Shown piece after piece: positions 1 through 7,380 of a DNA stretch of 64,000 bases (positions within the stretch are counted from its first letter, which is position 1; the number at the start of each line of letters is the position of its first letter). This DNA is from Janthinobacterium sp. Marseille. Its GTDB lineage: Bacteria > Pseudomonadota > Gammaproteobacteria > Burkholderiales > Burkholderiaceae_D. Under the pieces are notes generated by a model. The model did not search any database and was not told where the DNA came from. It saw only the letters and a program-made list of their open reading frames with translations. Both the position numbers and the translations under genes were made by a program. The DNA is taken from positions 992,001-1,056,000 of the forward strand of contig NC_009659.1 of the NCBI RefSeq assembly GCF_000013625.1, read 5' to 3'.

Positions 1-349
1 CACCCGCCATCAGGCGTGCGACCAGCAGCAGCGGATAGCTGGGTGCCAGTGCGCACAGCAGCGAAGTCAGGGCGCAGGCAACGCAGGCGCAGGCGACCAC
101 GAAATATTTGCCGAAGCGGTCGCCGACCGGACCGAAGAATAGCTGTGAGATGCCGTAGGCAATCGAAAAAGCGGTAATAACGTAGGAAACATTCCCCAGG
201 GAAATGCTGAATTCCTGTGCCAGGCGCGGTAGCAGCGGATCGGTCACGCGCAGCGATATCGCGCTGCCAAAGGCGGCCAGCGATAGTGCGGGAATGGCAA
301 GTTTGGGAATGGCTGCAGTGGTCTTAACAGATGTTTCGTCGTTAGGCAT
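1..349 (-). CDS. MFS transporter, N-terminal part (runs off the window)
   Basis: Only the first 116 residues are in the window; the 3' end lies to the left of position 1. The start ATG is at 349. The visible part has a short cytoplasmic lead, then two hydrophobic helices and the start of a third. Between helices 2 and 3 is GPVGDRFGKYFV, a good match to the major facilitator loop signature (G-x3-D-R-x-G-[RK]). The N-terminal helix carries a conserved arginine in the segment SLRVTDPLLP, as in the drug/sugar efflux-like MFS branch. It is therefore an inner-membrane secondary transporter, probably a drug or metabolite exporter; the substrate cannot be read from this part. Confidence 0.8.
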   Translation of the reverse strand, partial: MPNDETSVKTTAAIPKLAIPALSLAAFGSAISLRVTDPLLPRLAQEFSISLGNVSYVITAFSIAYGISQLFFGPVGDRFGKYFVVACACVACALTSLLCALAPSYPLLLVARLMAG

Positions 350-684
350 GGTGCGTGTCGAGTAAGTACCGGGCAAGTTAGTCCTGACTCACAAGCCTAC
401 AGGAAATTGACAATGGATTTGACGGCTATAGACGAAATTACCAAAAGACAACAGGAGGCTTGACAGCTGTCATCCAATGGCATCTGACATATCGTATTTA
501 TGGCAGAAAGTTTGCATTCCTTCATCTTTTCCTACACGAACTCGCGCTTCTGTCCTATATGAGCCCTTACAGCCTCCGGCTACGATACTGATACCTAGCC
601 GGAACTATATGGCAGGGTAGGGACGGTGAATGCAGGGTTCTGAATAAGGGTTGAATCAGAGAATAAATCGGATCAGAGGTGATC
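350..684. other. Intergenic region without a recognisable gene
   Basis: These 335 bases separate the leftward MFS gene from the rightward hypothetical gene at 685. I see no coding signal on either strand. A perfect 12-base palindrome, TGACAGCTGTCA, lies at 461-472 and could be a regulator site for the MFS gene; this is inference only. Confidence 0.5.
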
Positions 685-1116
685 ATGTCCATTCTTCCAG
701 GCACAGCAGGCGAGACATCGACGATGTTCAAGCAGATTATCGCCGAGCGTTTGGGCGACATCGAATGGCCGGGTTATATCAACGCGCGCCAGGAAAGTGT
801 CGAACATCAGACTGAACGAACCGAAAAAATCCTGAAACGAAAACGAATTGAAGCTTTGCGTTATTTGGGCAACAAGATCCAAAACGAAGGCTATGCATAT
901 AACAAGACCGAACCAAGCATCTTTACGCCGGAGTTCGTGCACGCATTAGGCGAGGAAAATTCCCTGCAACGCAAGAAACGCAATCCATGGTTGGGGAAGA
1001 AGCAAAAGATGAGCCGAGACAGCAATGAAAAAGCATGGCATACACATGCCAATATTTTGGCTTTCGGGCCGCAAATTACAGTAGGTAGTGATCAGATTAT
1101 CAGCACCTTGCCGTAA
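685..1116 (+). CDS. Hypothetical protein, 143 aa
   Basis: I do not recognise this protein. ATG 685 is chosen because GAGG at 676-679 is well spaced before it; GTG 679 overlaps that site and ATG 724 has no good site. The product is soluble and basic in its middle part (residues about 40-60 and 95-115 are rich in Lys/Arg), with several short charged helices and no membrane segment. The basic character could fit nucleic-acid binding, but no helix-turn-helix is evident. It is followed 35 bases later by a small exported protein gene on the same strand. Confidence 0.5.
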   Translation: MSILPGTAGETSTMFKQIIAERLGDIEWPGYINARQESVEHQTERTEKILKRKRIEALRYLGNKIQNEGYAYNKTEPSIFTPEFVHALGEENSLQRKKRNPWLGKKQKMSRDSNEKAWHTHANILAFGPQITVGSDQIISTLP

Positions 1117-1151
1117 TTCTGTGACTCCATTTTTTGAATCGAGGATCAACC

Positions 1152-1322
1152 ATGAGAAAACTTCACTACACCTTGGCGGTGTGCGCCATCACCGTGATCG
1201 GTGCCTTATTCATCATTACGCACGCACGGCAGGCCGCAGCTGAAAGCAATCCGGGTCACTTCGCCGAACAAACGCAAATCAATGAACTGGTCAGCATCGC
1301 GATTCCGCCATACAAGTGGTAA
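1152..1322 (+). CDS. Small membrane-anchored or exported protein, 56 aa
   Basis: The ATG at 1152 has a GAGGA ribosome site seven bases upstream. The product starts with two basic residues, followed by a hydrophobic stretch (residues about 6-24) and a possible signal-peptidase site after AAA (residue about 30). The rest is a short polar tail. It is either a small secreted peptide or a single-pass inner-membrane protein. No family is recognised. A strong bidirectional terminator follows directly. Confidence 0.5.
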   Translation: MRKLHYTLAVCAITVIGALFIITHARQAAAESNPGHFAEQTQINELVSIAIPPYKW

Positions 1323-1356
1323 ATCATCGGCTACCCAGGCCGCGGCGTTGAAATAA

Positions 1357-1390
1357 AAAATCGGATGTGCAGTGATGCACATCCGATTTT
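1357..1390. terminator. Bidirectional rho-independent terminator
   Basis: A perfect 15-base inverted repeat (arms 1357-1371 and 1376-1390) surrounds a GTGA loop, with an A-tract on the left and a T-tract on the right. It lies between convergent genes (1152-1322 + and 1414-1620 -) and can end transcription from both sides. Confidence 0.9.
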
Positions 1391-1413
1391 AATTGTGGGC
1401 GGTTATCTCGGTT

Positions 1414-1620
1414 TTATTGCAGGCGTATCTCGCCGTCAAAGTCTACCTTCAGTTTGAGTCCGGCAATTTCCAGCGTGACTTTGGCCGGGAAAGATTCGGT
1501 GCCCGCCACACTGCCATTGGCGATCGCCGCAGCCACCGCTTTTTCAATCTCGTGTTGTGAACTGACACCCACCATCTTCAAAAACTTGCGCATGCTGAGG
1601 TTGAAATTTTCTTCGTCCAT
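1414..1620 (-). CDS. DUF6494-like small conserved protein, 68 aa
   Basis: A short acidic protein that begins MDEENFNLSMRKFLKMVG. This fits the small DUF6494 family of proteobacterial proteins as I remember it (N-terminal helix with FN-x-S-x-RKFLK, then a glycine/alanine helix and a short beta-rich tail). Residues about 45-68 form alternating hydrophobic strands (VTLEIAGLKLKVDFDGEI). No enzymatic motif is visible and the function is unknown. It stands alone; its nearest same-strand neighbour, tenA, ends 110 bases to the right. Confidence 0.6.
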   Translation of the reverse strand: MDEENFNLSMRKFLKMVGVSSQHEIEKAVAAAIANGSVAGTESFPAKVTLEIAGLKLKVDFDGEIRLQ

Positions 1621-1729
1621 GTCGAACTCCTGTCTTGTGGTGAGGGAAATAATGTCAGCGTCCTTGCTGCAATCAAGCCCTTAGTCTACCTCTTCCTGCC
1701 TTGCAAAAGGTGAAGTTGGGCCCGGCAGC

Positions 1730-2392
1730 CTAGACCGGCCATTGCTCCAGGCGATAAGCAGAATCCCAGAACATCCATTCCAGCTTCGCTGCATGCGTAT
1801 AGGCAATATGCATATCGCGTCGCGTCTCTTCGCTTGCCACGGATGCCACGCGATCCACGGTAGCGATCACACCGCGTACTGCCGTATGGAACTCTTCACC
1901 GGCGTAGGTGGCAATCCATGAATCGTAAGGATTGTTCTTGGCGGCACGGCCGATGATGTCACGGCCGATCTCGGCATAAATCCAGAAGCAGGGCAGCAAA
2001 CCGGCCAGCGCTACCGGATAGGAGGCGCCCCAGGCATTTGCCAGCAGGAAGTTGCTGTAATGATGGGTGGTCGGCGACAGCGGCGTGGACGAGAAGGTTG
2101 CAGGGCTGACACCGAACTGTTCCATGAAGTCTTTGTGCAGGCTGCGTTCGACCACCACTGCACCATGCGCGGCATTGGCGAATTGCACCACTTCGTCGGC
2201 ATTGTCTGCCTTGGCGGCGGCAATGGCGAGGGCGCGACCGAAAGCGACCAGGTAGTGCGCATCCTGGATCATGTAGTGACGGAAACGTTCCTTGCTCAGG
2301 GTGCCGTCAGCGAGTTCCTGGTTGAATGGCATGGTGCGGATTGTTTCAAACAAGGCCGCATTCTTTTTCCAGATTTCTGCAGTAAAAGACAT
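1730..2392 (-). CDS. tenA: TenA family thiaminase II / aminopyrimidine aminohydrolase (TenA_C type)
   Basis: TenA hydrolyses the amino group of aminopyrimidines produced by thiamine breakdown, so that HMP can be salvaged for thiamine synthesis in the cytoplasm. The protein is 220 aa, the normal size. The active-site residues of the Cys-type subfamily fall at the same numbers as in Bacillus subtilis TenA: Asp44 in YMIQDAHYL, Tyr47, Tyr112, the nucleophile Cys135 in LLPCFWIY, and Glu205 in KLEWMFWD. It follows the second TenA gene (2444-3142) by 51 bases on the same strand, so the two are probably cotranscribed. No thi-box (TPP riboswitch) is seen upstream of the pair. Confidence 0.88.
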   Translation of the reverse strand: MSFTAEIWKKNAALFETIRTMPFNQELADGTLSKERFRHYMIQDAHYLVAFGRALAIAAAKADNADEVVQFANAAHGAVVVERSLHKDFMEQFGVSPATFSSTPLSPTTHHYSNFLLANAWGASYPVALAGLLPCFWIYAEIGRDIIGRAAKNNPYDSWIATYAGEEFHTAVRGVIATVDRVASVASEETRRDMHIAYTHAAKLEWMFWDSAYRLEQWPV

Positions 2393-2443
2393 GGTCTTCC
2401 TTCAATAAAACGTGGCCCGCCATGTGAATGAGCGGGCGGTGGT

Positions 2444-3142
2444 TCAAGAATATTGGAGCGGGGTGTAGACGTGATCGAAGAAATCACGTTCCAGCTTGAC
2501 GGCGCGGGCAAACATATCGGCGCTGCGGGCCTGGCCTTCCGCATCGAGTGCGGCACCGGTACGGTCCAGCTCGGAGCGCAGCCAGCCGATGAAGTCGGCG
2601 AAGGCCGGATTGTTGTGCAAGGTAATCCATTCGGCGTGGATGAAGCGTGGCGGCAATTGTGCATCCGGCCGATCCGCCCAGCTCAGGTATAGCCATTCAG
2701 CGACCGTGAGTACCGACAGGCACAGTGGATAGATTTGGCTTTGTGCGGCTTCCGTCATCAAATCCTGGAAGGCCTTGGTTTGTGCTGTCAGTTGCGGAGC
2801 ATTGCGATGTTTCGCAGGCAGGCCGAGTTCATCGAATGCACGCAGGAAGTAAGTGTTTTCATCGCTGGTAATCATTGCGGTAAACCGCGCCAGGCGCACG
2901 CGCGATTCAAACCGGTCGGCACTTGCAATGGCGGCACCGAGCAGGGCGACGAAGCGGTCTATGAATTGGTAATCCTGTACCAGGTAATGTCGCAACACAT
3001 CAGTAGCGACGGTGCCGGCAAACAGTTCATCGATGAAACGATGATTGATGGCGGCATCCCAGTTCTCCTGGTTTTGTTCGCGCAGCCACTCGGTAAAGGT
3101 AGTGGCAGGATTGTTTCTGGAATTGAAAGCTGTATCTGTCAT
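2444..3142 (-). CDS. TenA/THI-4 family protein, divergent (TenA_E-like)
   Basis: A second, distant TenA-fold protein of 232 aa directly upstream of canonical tenA. It keeps the substrate-side Asp57 (LVQDYQF) and the C-terminal glutamate (Glu219 in VKLERDFF). The residue facing the nucleophile position differs: the helix reads CLSVLTVAEWLYL, so aligned on the W-x-Y pair it has Ala at the Cys position and Glu149 next to it. That pattern fits the TenA_E subgroup, which is proposed to act on other thiamine breakdown products such as formylaminopyrimidines. The family assignment is solid; the exact substrate is inference. Confidence 0.8.
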   Translation of the reverse strand: MTDTAFNSRNNPATTFTEWLREQNQENWDAAINHRFIDELFAGTVATDVLRHYLVQDYQFIDRFVALLGAAIASADRFESRVRLARFTAMITSDENTYFLRAFDELGLPAKHRNAPQLTAQTKAFQDLMTEAAQSQIYPLCLSVLTVAEWLYLSWADRPDAQLPPRFIHAEWITLHNNPAFADFIGWLRSELDRTGAALDAEGQARSADMFARAVKLERDFFDHVYTPLQYS

Positions 3143-3213
3143 GGGAATATCGGGATGATTTAAATCTTGTATGTCGGACCTGGGCGCTGCACTAAAGAGG
3201 CCAGCGCCGGATT

Positions 3214-3543
3214 CTACAGTGGTGGGTATTTTTTTGCGTTCAGCACCAGCTTGTCCTGGATCGCGGCATTCAGGTCCACCTTCAATACTGATGCCAGGCG
3301 TATCAGGTACAGGGCTACATCAGCCAGCTCCTGCCGTACGTGTTCAGCAGTTTCCGGCGCTTGTGCGACCTTCCACGACTCTTCTTCGCTGCGCCACTGG
3401 AAAATTTCCACCAACTCACCGACTTCACCGGTCAGGGCCATCACCAGGTTTTTGGGTGAATGGTGCTGGTGCCAGTTACGTGCATCGGCGAATTCTTCCA
3501 GTACCTGTTCCAGCGCCTTGGTATCGATCAGGGTTTGCGTCAT
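3214..3543 (-). CDS. MazG-like nucleotide pyrophosphohydrolase (dCTPase type)
   Basis: A 109-aa all-alpha NTP pyrophosphatase. The metal-binding pattern E-x2-E ... E-x2-D is clear: EVGELVEIFQW (residues about 40-50) and ELADVALYLIRLA (about 71-83). Length and the tryptophan-containing N-terminal helix (ADARNWHQHH) match the compact dCTP pyrophosphatase/RS21-C6 branch rather than full-length MazG. Such enzymes hydrolyse non-canonical or excess dNTPs to dNMP and PPi, cleaning the nucleotide pool. The stop is 71 bases before the TenA pair on the same strand. Confidence 0.85.
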   Translation of the reverse strand: MTQTLIDTKALEQVLEEFADARNWHQHHSPKNLVMALTGEVGELVEIFQWRSEEESWKVAQAPETAEHVRQELADVALYLIRLASVLKVDLNAAIQDKLVLNAKKYPPL

Positions 3544-3605
3544 GATTGTGCAGCTCGAAGGAGAACAATACGCAATGATAGCCTAATGCAGGCAGCCGAC
3601 CGTGA

Positions 3606-5063
3606 TCATGGTCGTGTCGACCTAGCCAAGCCTTCGTCTATGCGCTCCAGCATGTAAGGGAAGAATGGATTGGAGGTCAGGCGCGTGAGTGCATCCTGGC
3701 TGACGATCAGTGCGCCGCGTTCACCGCGGATCGCCATCGCACCGAGATTGACGCCAAAGTTATCGCTATTGTCCGGCTGTGTACCGTAGAGCGGATCGCT
3801 GAGCGGGAATGGTAGCGCCAGATGCGACAGGGAAAATATATCTGCCGGGAAGGACAGGCCGAGTGCCCGTTTTTCTTCGTTCACGCTACGAGCCGCGGTG
3901 CTGTGTTCTTTCACATCGCGGGTATCGCTGCCCGCATTTGTAATCACGGTAGAGCGGAAGTTGCGCGGTGCGGCCGGCAACAAACGATCTGCCTGCATAT
4001 TATTGCCGGAGCGCAGTAGAGGGCCGAACTTGATATAGCGATTCAAATCAAAGAGCACCAGTTCACTGCCATTGTCCGGCAGGCGCGCATAGAGGCTGTA
4101 GACGACAGAAGGCGTACTGACGGTGTAATCAACAATGGATTGGAAGGTGAGGATAGGCGGCAATTGCTGCAGGCGTTGTTCTTCACGGATGATATGCGCT
4201 TGCAGATTACGCGTCAGCAGGGATGACTGGCTGGCCGCATTGACCGGGAACGAGTTGTACTTGAATGGATTGAATTCGGGCACGATATCGAGCCAGGCCG
4301 CTTTCGCAAATGCGGGGAAAATCTTCGGCCAGCCGAATACACCGGCAAAGCGGGCGAGTTCAGTGACTCCTATCATCGGTGCAAGCAAGACCAGGCGATC
4401 CGGTCGCGCCAGTTGCGGGTCATCCAGTGTTTCCAGTGTGTATTTCAATGCGAGTGCACCGCCATTGGAGTAGCCGACTATTTGTAGCGGCATGGGGGCA
4501 GGGACGCGACGGCGGGCTTCTTTCACGGCCAGGTGTGTGGCGGCAAGCCAGTCTTCCCATTCCACATCGGTCAAGCCGGCCGGCACCGTGCCATGGCCCG
4601 GCAGGCGGATCGCAACCACGACGAAGCCGCGTTGCTGGTACAGGTAGGCGATATGGCGCAGGCTGTATGGTGAATCGGTCAAGCCATGCAAGAGCACGAC
4701 AGCACCCTTTGCTGCGCCTTGCGGCTCCAGCAAGAAAGAACGGTTCCAGTCCTGTTTGAAGTGTGGCGGATAGATGGGGCTGTTTTGATAGTAGCGATTG
4801 CCGGGTACGCGCGTCTCTGCATCCAGCTTCTCGCTGACTTCGGTCCTGACTTCATCGAATACTGCATTCTCCGCTGCCAGATATGCGGACCAATCTGCTT
4901 TCAGTATTTCCTTGTGCGGCATTTCATGCGGCACATGTGTATGCCAGAGTTGCAGTGACGGTCCACCGTGTACATCGTAAATGCGCACGGCGAGTACAGT
5001 AATCAATACAACACTGACGATGAGCACACCAAGTTTGATTACCTTGCGCAAGCAAGCTTTCAT
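3606..5063 (-). CDS. Membrane-anchored alpha/beta hydrolase
   Basis: A 485-aa protein with an N-terminal signal-anchor (residues about 10-27, hydrophobic, preceded by KACLRKVIK) and a large alpha/beta hydrolase domain from about residue 110. The oxyanion segment is VVLLHGLTDSPYS and the nucleophile elbow is IVGYSNGG (Gly-x-Ser-x-Gly), with the usual acid and histidine expected downstream. The long N-terminal linker and C-terminal extension suggest a periplasm-facing serine esterase or lipase-like enzyme. The substrate is unknown. It ends 63 bases before the MazG-like gene, so they could be one transcription unit, though the functions do not obviously relate. Confidence 0.75.
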   Translation of the reverse strand: MKACLRKVIKLGVLIVSVVLITVLAVRIYDVHGGPSLQLWHTHVPHEMPHKEILKADWSAYLAAENAVFDEVRTEVSEKLDAETRVPGNRYYQNSPIYPPHFKQDWNRSFLLEPQGAAKGAVVLLHGLTDSPYSLRHIAYLYQQRGFVVVAIRLPGHGTVPAGLTDVEWEDWLAATHLAVKEARRRVPAPMPLQIVGYSNGGALALKYTLETLDDPQLARPDRLVLLAPMIGVTELARFAGVFGWPKIFPAFAKAAWLDIVPEFNPFKYNSFPVNAASQSSLLTRNLQAHIIREEQRLQQLPPILTFQSIVDYTVSTPSVVYSLYARLPDNGSELVLFDLNRYIKFGPLLRSGNNMQADRLLPAAPRNFRSTVITNAGSDTRDVKEHSTAARSVNEEKRALGLSFPADIFSLSHLALPFPLSDPLYGTQPDNSDNFGVNLGAMAIRGERGALIVSQDALTRLTSNPFFPYMLERIDEGLARSTRP

Positions 5064-5379
5064 CTTTATTTCTTTCCCTGATCAGTGCGTCGATTGAATG
5101 TGCTTGCTCCTTCAATTGACGCAGATATTTTGTTGTGACGCATACATCATATGGCATCGCGATGTGCCCGGCAGCATTGCAAACATTGGCATTGCGACAC
5201 GCAGGCGGTACGTGGATTCCACAATTTACCATTTTCTTAACAACTCTTATATTCACGTCAGAGGCTTCAGTGGCGTATGCAATGTTTCGTCGTGAGAGTA
5301 CACGTGTCAAACGTGGGTGTTAGCGCGCGTTTGCAAATACATCGAATCGTCAAGATTCATCAATCCAGAAGGAAGAGCA
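5064..5379. other. Intergenic region between divergent genes
   Basis: These 316 bases lie between the leftward hydrolase gene and the rightward lipoprotein gene. Short open frames exist on both strands but have no ribosome sites or recognisable products. It presumably holds the two divergent promoters; no clear operator was found. Confidence 0.4.
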
Positions 5380-5580
5380 ATGAGTAAAGCATTATTCGCA
5401 GCATTTGCAATGGCTATGTTGTTGGCTGGTTGTGGCGCAGAAAGCCACACACCTGCAGCAGCACCGGCAGCAGAAACAACAAGCGCAGATCCAGCAGCGC
5501 CATTGAGCCCTGAAGAAGCTGAAAAAGAAAAAATCCGTAAGCAAAACGCTGCTGCAGAAGCTGCATTGTCCGGTCACTGA
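5380..5580 (+). CDS. Small lipoprotein, 66 aa
   Basis: ATG 5380 follows the ribosome site GAAGGAAGAG. The first 18 residues are a lipoprotein signal peptide ending in the lipobox LLAGC, so Cys19 would be lipidated and the protein tethered to a membrane facing the periplasm. The mature part is low-complexity, Ala/Pro rich (SHTPAAAPAAETTSADPAAP), then a short charged helix (SPEEAEKEKIRKQNAAAEAAL). It resembles small entericidin/linker-type lipoproteins but no family can be named. A strong terminator follows. Confidence 0.75.
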   Translation: MSKALFAAFAMAMLLAGCGAESHTPAAAPAAETTSADPAAPLSPEEAEKEKIRKQNAAAEAALSGH

Positions 5581-5601
5581 TCTGATTCAGGTCAGTCAAA
5601 T

Positions 5602-5631
5602 AAAAAGCCGTCGCTTGCGACGGCTTTTTTT
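5602..5631 (+). terminator. Rho-independent terminator
   Basis: Arms AAAAAGCCGTCGC (5602-5614) and GCGACGGCTTTTT (5617-5629) close over a 2-base gap and run into a T-tract. It ends the lipoprotein gene. Confidence 0.9.
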
Positions 5632-5778
5632 ATGCGCGCTACCAATCAGCAAGTGAATTCATGCCGGACGTGCATAGCCTGACAGCTTAGGTACAATATG
5701 TCCTCAAGGCGAAAGAAAAAGTCCTCAGCGACTGCTGCTTTGAAAAAGTGAATTTAACCGACCTTGTTGGAAGTGAAA

Positions 5779-6105
5779 ATGAATTTAGCAGAGATAGTCA
5801 GTCAGTTTGAATCAGGCGAAGCCGGTACCGATGCCTACGTTGAATTGCGTGCGCAATGCCTGCCCCTGATAGAAACAGATCCGGCGAATGCGGCGGCGTA
5901 TTTCCTGATCGCGAACTTCGCCCGTTCCTACGTCATGCTGTATGAAGAAGAGGCCGTGACGGTGGAAGTCGCCCGCAAAGCCAAGACCGCGATGTTGGAC
6001 TATCTGCACCGCATCGTCGCGGCACAGGGTGGTAATGCAGAAGTGCGCCTCGCCGCCATCAATGCAATTGCAGCCGATTACCTGCATAGCGACAAAATCT
6101 TTTAA
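5779..6105 (+). CDS. Hypothetical protein, 108 aa
   Basis: ATG 5779 is chosen as the start of a small, acidic, helical protein. Helices of 20-30 residues with alternating Ala/Leu positions resemble TPR-like or all-alpha scaffolds (for example AAAYFLIANFARSYVMLYEE), but no family is recognised. It is soluble, with no signal peptide. It stands alone between the lipoprotein gene and tRNA-His. Confidence 0.5.
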   Translation: MNLAEIVSQFESGEAGTDAYVELRAQCLPLIETDPANAAAYFLIANFARSYVMLYEEEAVTVEVARKAKTAMLDYLHRIVAAQGGNAEVRLAAINAIAADYLHSDKIF

Positions 6106-6305
6106 TAGTATTTTCCGAGCCTGGGCCGGAGGCCATTGCGCATATCTGCGCATGGTCTTTTCGCGCCTGCCGATTTCCCCTGCCATCAAAGCAACGGACG
6201 TGCAAAAACCTTGTGCGGACGAATTGCGCCAGCGACTAAAACAATAATTTGGGGTTTGCTGCGGAGTTTATCGGAGCCGATAAACGGATAACCAGGTGAA
6301 AACAG

Positions 6306-6382
6306 TGGGGTGGCTGATGGGGCTCGAACCCACGACAACAGGAATCACAATCCTGGACTCTACCAACTGAGCTACAGCCACC
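6306..6382 (-). tRNA. tRNA-His (anticodon GTG)
   Basis: The minus strand folds as a complete tRNA: acceptor GGTGGCT with the extra 5' G typical of tRNA-His, D-loop AGCTCAGTTGGTAGAG, anticodon loop TTGTGAT, T-arm GTGGGTTCGAACCCC, and an encoded CCA end at 6306-6308. The total is 77 bases. Confidence 0.95.
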
Positions 6383-6488
6383 ACTGATTTACAACGATCT
6401 GCCTTGCAATGTTTTGCAGGACAGCTGCGCATTATACAAAATTCATACGCGGCTGGCAAATCAATTCAAGAAATGATGTGAAATTTCC

Positions 6489-7343
6489 TTAAGCCGCTGT
6501 TTTGGCAGGCATTTCGGTCACGCTCGGATGCTGGTTCAGCAGCTTCGCAAAGGCCGCGACCAGGGCGTCGCGGTTGCCGGTGGTGAACGCTTGCAGCGAG
6601 CCGGCTGTGGTTTCAAAGCGTTGCAGGCCGCGCTGTTGCAGCAGGCGCTCCAGCTGGCGCGATACTGCTTCGCCGGTATCGATAATGGTCACCGGTACCG
6701 CGCTTTCACGTTGTGCAATGACTTCTATTGCCGGTTGGACAAAAGGGTAGTGGGTACAACCCAGCGCCAGCGTATCGGCGCCACCACGCAGGAGCGGCGT
6801 CACATAGCGTTCCAGCATTGCAATCGTTTCGGTGGAATCCAGCTCGCCTTTTTCAATTTGTTCGACCAGGCCGACGCAGGCTTGCGTCAGGAAAGTAATA
6901 CCGGTGCTGGTGCTGATCTGGTCGCGCAGCGCGATGAAACGGCTGCTGGCGAGGGTGCTGGCAGTGGCCAGTACACCGGCCTTGCCGCTTTTACTGAACA
7001 CCGCTGCCGGTTTCAAGCCAGGTTCGACGCCAACGATGATGAGTTGCGGATAATGCTGGCGCAAGGCTTCGATGGCCGCCGCAGTAGCCGTATTGCAGGC
7101 AACCACGATGGCCTTGATGTTCTTGGTTGTGAGGAAGGCCGCGATGTCCAGTGTGCGTTCTATGATGGCGGCGTCGGATTTACCGCCGTATGGTGCATAA
7201 CCGGAATCGGCGAAGCATAGCAAATGCTCGGATGGCAAGCGTGCCTGGATATGGCGGAGCACCGATAATGCACCGACGCCCGAATCAAAAATTCCTATCG
7301 GTGCGTCGGCTGCAACCGGGTCAGGATAAGCGGAAAAACTCAC
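6489..7343 (-). CDS. murI: Glutamate racemase
   Basis: MurI interconverts L- and D-glutamate, providing D-Glu for peptidoglycan in the cytoplasm. The 284-aa product has all family marks: the acid motif GIFDSGVGALSV (residues about 17-28), the first catalytic cysteine in VVACNTATAAA and the second in LGCTHYPF. The length is standard. It lies 37 bases downstream of fumA on the same strand; that pairing is common in related betaproteobacteria. Confidence 0.95.
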   Translation of the reverse strand: MSFSAYPDPVAADAPIGIFDSGVGALSVLRHIQARLPSEHLLCFADSGYAPYGGKSDAAIIERTLDIAAFLTTKNIKAIVVACNTATAAAIEALRQHYPQLIIVGVEPGLKPAAVFSKSGKAGVLATASTLASSRFIALRDQISTSTGITFLTQACVGLVEQIEKGELDSTETIAMLERYVTPLLRGGADTLALGCTHYPFVQPAIEVIAQRESAVPVTIIDTGEAVSRQLERLLQQRGLQRFETTAGSLQAFTTGNRDALVAAFAKLLNQHPSVTEMPAKTAA

Positions 7344-7380
7344 AATAAGTATCTGGTTATCTTATAAGGGATGTGCTGAT

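Noticed and set aside
3143..3213. TPP riboswitch before the TenA pair
   Set aside because: The 71-base leader is too short and lacks the conserved CTGAGA-type thi-box core.
6528..7220. Open frame of 230 codons on the plus strand
   Set aside because: Antisense to murI, with no recognisable domain.
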